The position numbers and the translations under genes are program-made. Source: Bacillus coahuilensis m4-4 (GTDB lineage: Bacteria; Bacillota; Bacilli; Bacillales; Bacillaceae_K). From it: a DNA stretch of 37,003 nt. Of the stretch, positions 34,585-37,003 are shown in pieces. The notes below the pieces were generated by a model. That model was not told the DNA's origin. It worked only from the letters and a program-made list of their open reading frames with translations, and made no database searches. Position 1 is the first letter of the stretch; every line of letters begins with the position of its first letter. The stretch spans positions 1 to 37,003 of the forward strand of contig NZ_ABFU01000067.1 of NCBI RefSeq assembly GCF_000171615.1, given 5' to 3'.

Positions 34585-35832
34585 TTACCCCTCACCTCTT
34601 TTATAAAATAATGGAAGCACATAAACGACAATTACCCCAATAAAAACAGGGAGAATATCTATAGAGAGTAGCCTAGACTCTGGCAGAATAATTCCTAACT
34701 CCTGTAAGCTATACCACTCAATCAACGCACCGCTTCCCGCTGAAAGTAAGAGGGACAATCCCACACTCACTAGTAGCAGTAGGATGCTTTCCCCGATGTA
34801 CAAACTACGAATTACTCTATCTGAATAGCCTAAACGATATAAAATATCTTGTTCTCTCTGTCTGGATTGCCTTCCACTTAACACAACAAATAACAAGAGA
34901 ACGAAACCAAATATAACCGCTATGGAAGAGAATAGCTGAACAATTCCTTCACTAATAGATACGGATTGTAAAATATCTCGGAACACCGTTACTGGATACA
35001 CGGCTTGAACCGTTTCCATTCTGTCATATTCCTCTTGTAAAGAGGGAAGCAACCCAATATTCTCTGGCTTTACCAGAATACTCGTTAACTCTTTATCGTC
35101 ACTGGAATGCTCCGTGTGCTGTTCATCTGTATGTCCTTCATGTTCATGCTCCTCTGTCGGTTCCGCTTCAGATTCTTCTTCGGTATGTTCATCGCTGTGA
35201 CCTTCTTCATGAATATGCCAAATATCTTCATAGGAAACAAAGACAGCTCGGTCTGTAGAAGTGCCTGACGGGGCTAAAATTCCTACTACTGTATAGCCTT
35301 CTTCGTGGATATCTCCTGCGTCATGTTCAGAAACAAGCTCATCGCCTATCATAAGACCATGCATTCTACTCACTTCATAGCCTAGTACAGCCTCCATTGC
35401 ACCTTGGAACATGCCTCCTTCACTTAGCGAAAACCGTTCTGGAAGTCCTTCTCTAAATGGCTCAAAGTAGTCAAGAGACGTCCCGACTATGGGATGATTC
35501 TTGTATGTATCCCCTAAGGCAATAGGGATGGCTCGTAAAACTCGATCATCTTCTTGAAGGTTTTCATAGAGTTCGAACGGAACGTTCCCAACAGGTGTAT
35601 CTAAAAATTGCAAACTATTTAACGTTAACTGCAGAGCACTTCCTTCCGCTCCAACTACTAATTCGTACTGACCTGATTGCTTTCTCGTCCAGTCCTCAGC
35701 CTGAAGGGATACACGCTGTACTGTCATCATTAACGATAAAACGAGACTACTAGAACAAATTAATACCAGTAGAGTTCCTAGCCTACCTTTACCGTTCAAC
35801 CATATAAGGGATAGCTTCTTTTTCAAACTCAT
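34585..35832 (-). CDS. FtsX/MacB-type ABC permease with a His/Glu-rich loop
   Basis: A 415-residue protein with one N-terminal helix (about 20-42), a large extracytoplasmic region and three C-terminal helices (about 295-320, 340-370, 390-410), the FtsX topology. Near residues 205-250 the loop is packed with His, Glu and Asp (HIHEEGHSDEHTEEE and HEHEGHTDEQHTEHSSDD), a pattern typical of zinc-binding inserts. ATG 35832 overlaps the ATPase stop by four bases. Such permeases with His-rich inserts occur in zinc-responsive ABC systems of proteobacteria (zrg-like). Zinc or another metal is thus the best guess, not proven. Confidence 0.82.
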   Translation of the reverse strand: MSLKKKLSLIWLNGKGRLGTLLVLICSSSLVLSLMMTVQRVSLQAEDWTRKQSGQYELVVGAEGSALQLTLNSLQFLDTPVGNVPFELYENLQEDDRVLRAIPIALGDTYKNHPIVGTSLDYFEPFREGLPERFSLSEGGMFQGAMEAVLGYEVSRMHGLMIGDELVSEHDAGDIHEEGYTVVGILAPSGTSTDRAVFVSYEDIWHIHEEGHSDEHTEEESEAEPTEEHEHEGHTDEQHTEHSSDDKELTSILVKPENIGLLPSLQEEYDRMETVQAVYPVTVFRDILQSVSISEGIVQLFSSIAVIFGFVLLLFVVLSGRQSRQREQDILYRLGYSDRVIRSLYIGESILLLLVSVGLSLLLSAGSGALIEWYSLQELGIILPESRLLSIDILPVFIGVIVVYVLPLFYKRGEG

Positions 35833-36503
35833 AAAAGTGCCTCCTGATGGTTGTACGCGAAGTTTAACTTTTCCATATTATCGGTTCTTGGAAAACAGTT
35901 GGCTACTTTCTCATCATGCGTCACGATTAGTAAAGTGGCCCCCGTCTTCTTTGCTTCTTCTTGGATGGTTTGGATGATAACTCGTGCGGTGGCAGGGTCT
36001 AAATTACTTGTCGGCTCATCCATAAGTAGAAAGGATGGCTCGTGAAGTAGCGCTCGAGTGATGGCCACTCGCTGCTGTTCTCCCTTTGACAAGTGCTTCA
36101 CTTTCTTTTTTCTGAGGTGTTGGATTCGTAAGGATGTTAGTAAGGTGTTCATTTTATCTTTGTATTGTTCATAGACATATAGGACATTCTCTTCGACCGT
36201 TAGGTGAGGAAATAACATAAAATCTTGAAGTACAAGTCCCATCTTTTCAAGCCGTATATGTGATCGTTCGTTGTCACGCAACTCATGAAATAGCCAATCA
36301 TTCAGGAGAATGCTACCTGCTGATGGCGTCGTAATCCCTGCTAAAAGCTCAAGAAACGTCGTCTTTCCAGAACCACTCGCTCCCATCATCGCTACTTGCT
36401 CTCCTGATTCTATTACATAATGGGGAAGGGATAATAGAGTAGTATGATTACCTTCATGCTGTACACTCTTTTCCAGCTGGTTAATCTGTATAGTAATGCT
36501 CAT
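35829..36503 (-). CDS. ABC transporter ATP-binding protein, MacB/LolD type
   Basis: A 224-residue complete nucleotide-binding subunit: Walker A GASGSGKTT, Q-loop in LQDFMLFPHLT, signature LSKGEQQRVAI, Walker B FLLMDEPTSNLD, and the switch His in LIVTHDEKVA. AAGGTGA precedes ATG 36503. It is first of a three-gene operon with the His-rich permease and the lipoprotein. No Zur-like box was clear upstream. Confidence 0.88.
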   Translation of the reverse strand: MSITIQINQLEKSVQHEGNHTTLLSLPHYVIESGEQVAMMGASGSGKTTFLELLAGITTPSAGSILLNDWLFHELRDNERSHIRLEKMGLVLQDFMLFPHLTVEENVLYVYEQYKDKMNTLLTSLRIQHLRKKKVKHLSKGEQQRVAITRALLHEPSFLLMDEPTSNLDPATARVIIQTIQEEAKKTGATLLIVTHDEKVANCFPRTDNMEKLNFAYNHQEALL

Positions 36504-36851
36504 CTCGTCACCTTTCTTTTCCTAGGTAGCTTCATACGAAAATTCAATCAATTACAAACACTATCTATCATAGCACGTGTTTGACCCTCTATTATTAAGT
36601 GGACGTAAAATTTTTAATAGGTAGAAAGATATGAGCAGATTCATAGAAACGTGGGCGCGGCTTTGGTTAATGGGGGGCAATGGGCAAGACCGGGGGGCGG
36701 GGATTGGTTGATTATGAGCGGTTTTCGTGTTGTCTTGTTTTATGCGGGCGTCTTTTCTTCCTCACTTGGCGTTTTTTAAAAGGTCCTCGCGCCTTCCGCT
36801 TCATCTTGAGGGGTTCCTCTCGTCTCTCAATCCCCACAAAACTAGACAAAT
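36504..36851. other. Gene-free stretch with a G-rich patch
   Basis: There is no convincing gene. The segment 36672-36702 is unusually G-rich for this AT-rich genome: GGGGGGCAATGGG, then CAAGACC, then GGGGGGCGGGG. This satisfies the common four-tract G-quadruplex pattern with loops of four, seven and one base on the plus strand. The rest is unremarkable. Confidence 0.5.
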
Positions 36852-36891
36852 AAAAAAGCACTACAAGAGCTTCGTCTTTGCAGTACTTTTT
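36852..36891 (-). terminator. Terminator after tRNA-Phe
   Basis: On the minus strand AGTACTGCAAAGA pairs with TCTTGTAGTGCTTTTTT around CGAAGC with one G-U pair, followed by a T-run. It starts five bases beyond the tRNA 3' end. Confidence 0.85.
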
Positions 36892-36896
36892 GTAAG

Positions 36897-36969
36897 TGGC
36901 TCAGGACGGAATCGAACCGCCGACACATGGATTTTCAGTCCATTGCTCTACCAACTGAGCTACTGAGCC
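36897..36969 (-). tRNA. tRNA-Phe (anticodon GAA)
   Basis: The minus strand folds into a full cloverleaf: acceptor GGCTCAG/CTGAGCC, D-arm with GCTCAGTTGGTAGAGC, anticodon loop CTGAAAA giving GAA, and T-arm GGCGGTTCGATTCCGTC. It is 73 bases long with discriminator A. The 3' CCA is not encoded and must be added after transcription. The upstream side runs to the window edge, so it may belong to a larger tRNA group. Confidence 0.95.
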
Positions 36970-37003
36970 AATATGTATGTATTCACTTTAAATTACTTTA
37001 ATA

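Noticed and set aside
36631..36711. 26-residue frame beginning MSRFIETW across the G-rich patch
   Set aside because: It has only a weak upstream AGAAAG, odd composition forced by the G-tracts, and no similarity that I recognise.

Overview
The window looks like part of a low-GC Firmicute chromosome, most likely family Bacillaceae. The strongest evidence is the minus-strand walR-walK-walH-walI-walJ-htrC array followed by a CxxH/CxxC protein gene and rlmH. This is the oriC-proximal order of Bacillus subtilis, here interrupted by a MATE/MarR pair. Strong GGAGG ribosome binding sites, many GTG/TTG starts, DnaA boxes matching TTATCCACA and a Bacillus-type tRNA-Phe all agree. I cannot name the species.

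Layout. (1) 1-3.67 kb: a partial zinc-ribbon gene, a DUF697-like helical protein, a frameshifted MutT/Nudix gene, and an Acr3-like transporter with a small unknown gene, bracketed by two copies of an 80-bp palindromic REP-like element. (2) 3.675-13.377 kb: a 9.7-kb segment bounded by an 18-bp direct repeat. One copy is exactly the last six codons of rlmH, stop included, which is where staphylococcal SCC elements integrate. I read it as an SCC-like island without a recombinase. It carries two nearly identical tiny genes for a Trp-rich cationic peptide, divergent from a minus-strand series ydbS-like, ydbT-like, CPBP protease, ABC ATPase and ABC permease. Together these look like an undescribed leaderless bacteriocin/immunity locus. 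Decayed GNAT and alkA genes, DUF1761, an unknown gene and a YqcI/YcgG gene follow. (3) 13.36-23.44 kb: rlmH, a DnaA-box cluster, the MarR-MATE efflux operon with its likely operators, htrC and the WalRK operon for cell-wall homeostasis. (4) 23.66-31.34 kb: an exported LysM-G5-M23 endopeptidase and a 1922-residue cell-wall-anchored PHP phosphoesterase. (5) 31.57-36.5 kb: a frameshifted HupE/UreJ gene, a LytTR regulator (frameshifted) with its DUF3021 membrane partner, and an ATPase/permease/lipoprotein operon whose permease has a His/Glu-rich loop suggesting metal. (6) tRNA-Phe at the right end.

Reading frames are broken by single bases in at least eight otherwise full-length genes, all in 0.7-9.4 kb and 31.5-34.6 kb. 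Most of the missing bases are in A/T runs. The walRK-to-PHP block is intact. Either these accessory genes are decaying or phase-variable, or the assembly has homopolymer errors. Raw reads would decide, and the answer determines whether the peptide and immunity locus works.
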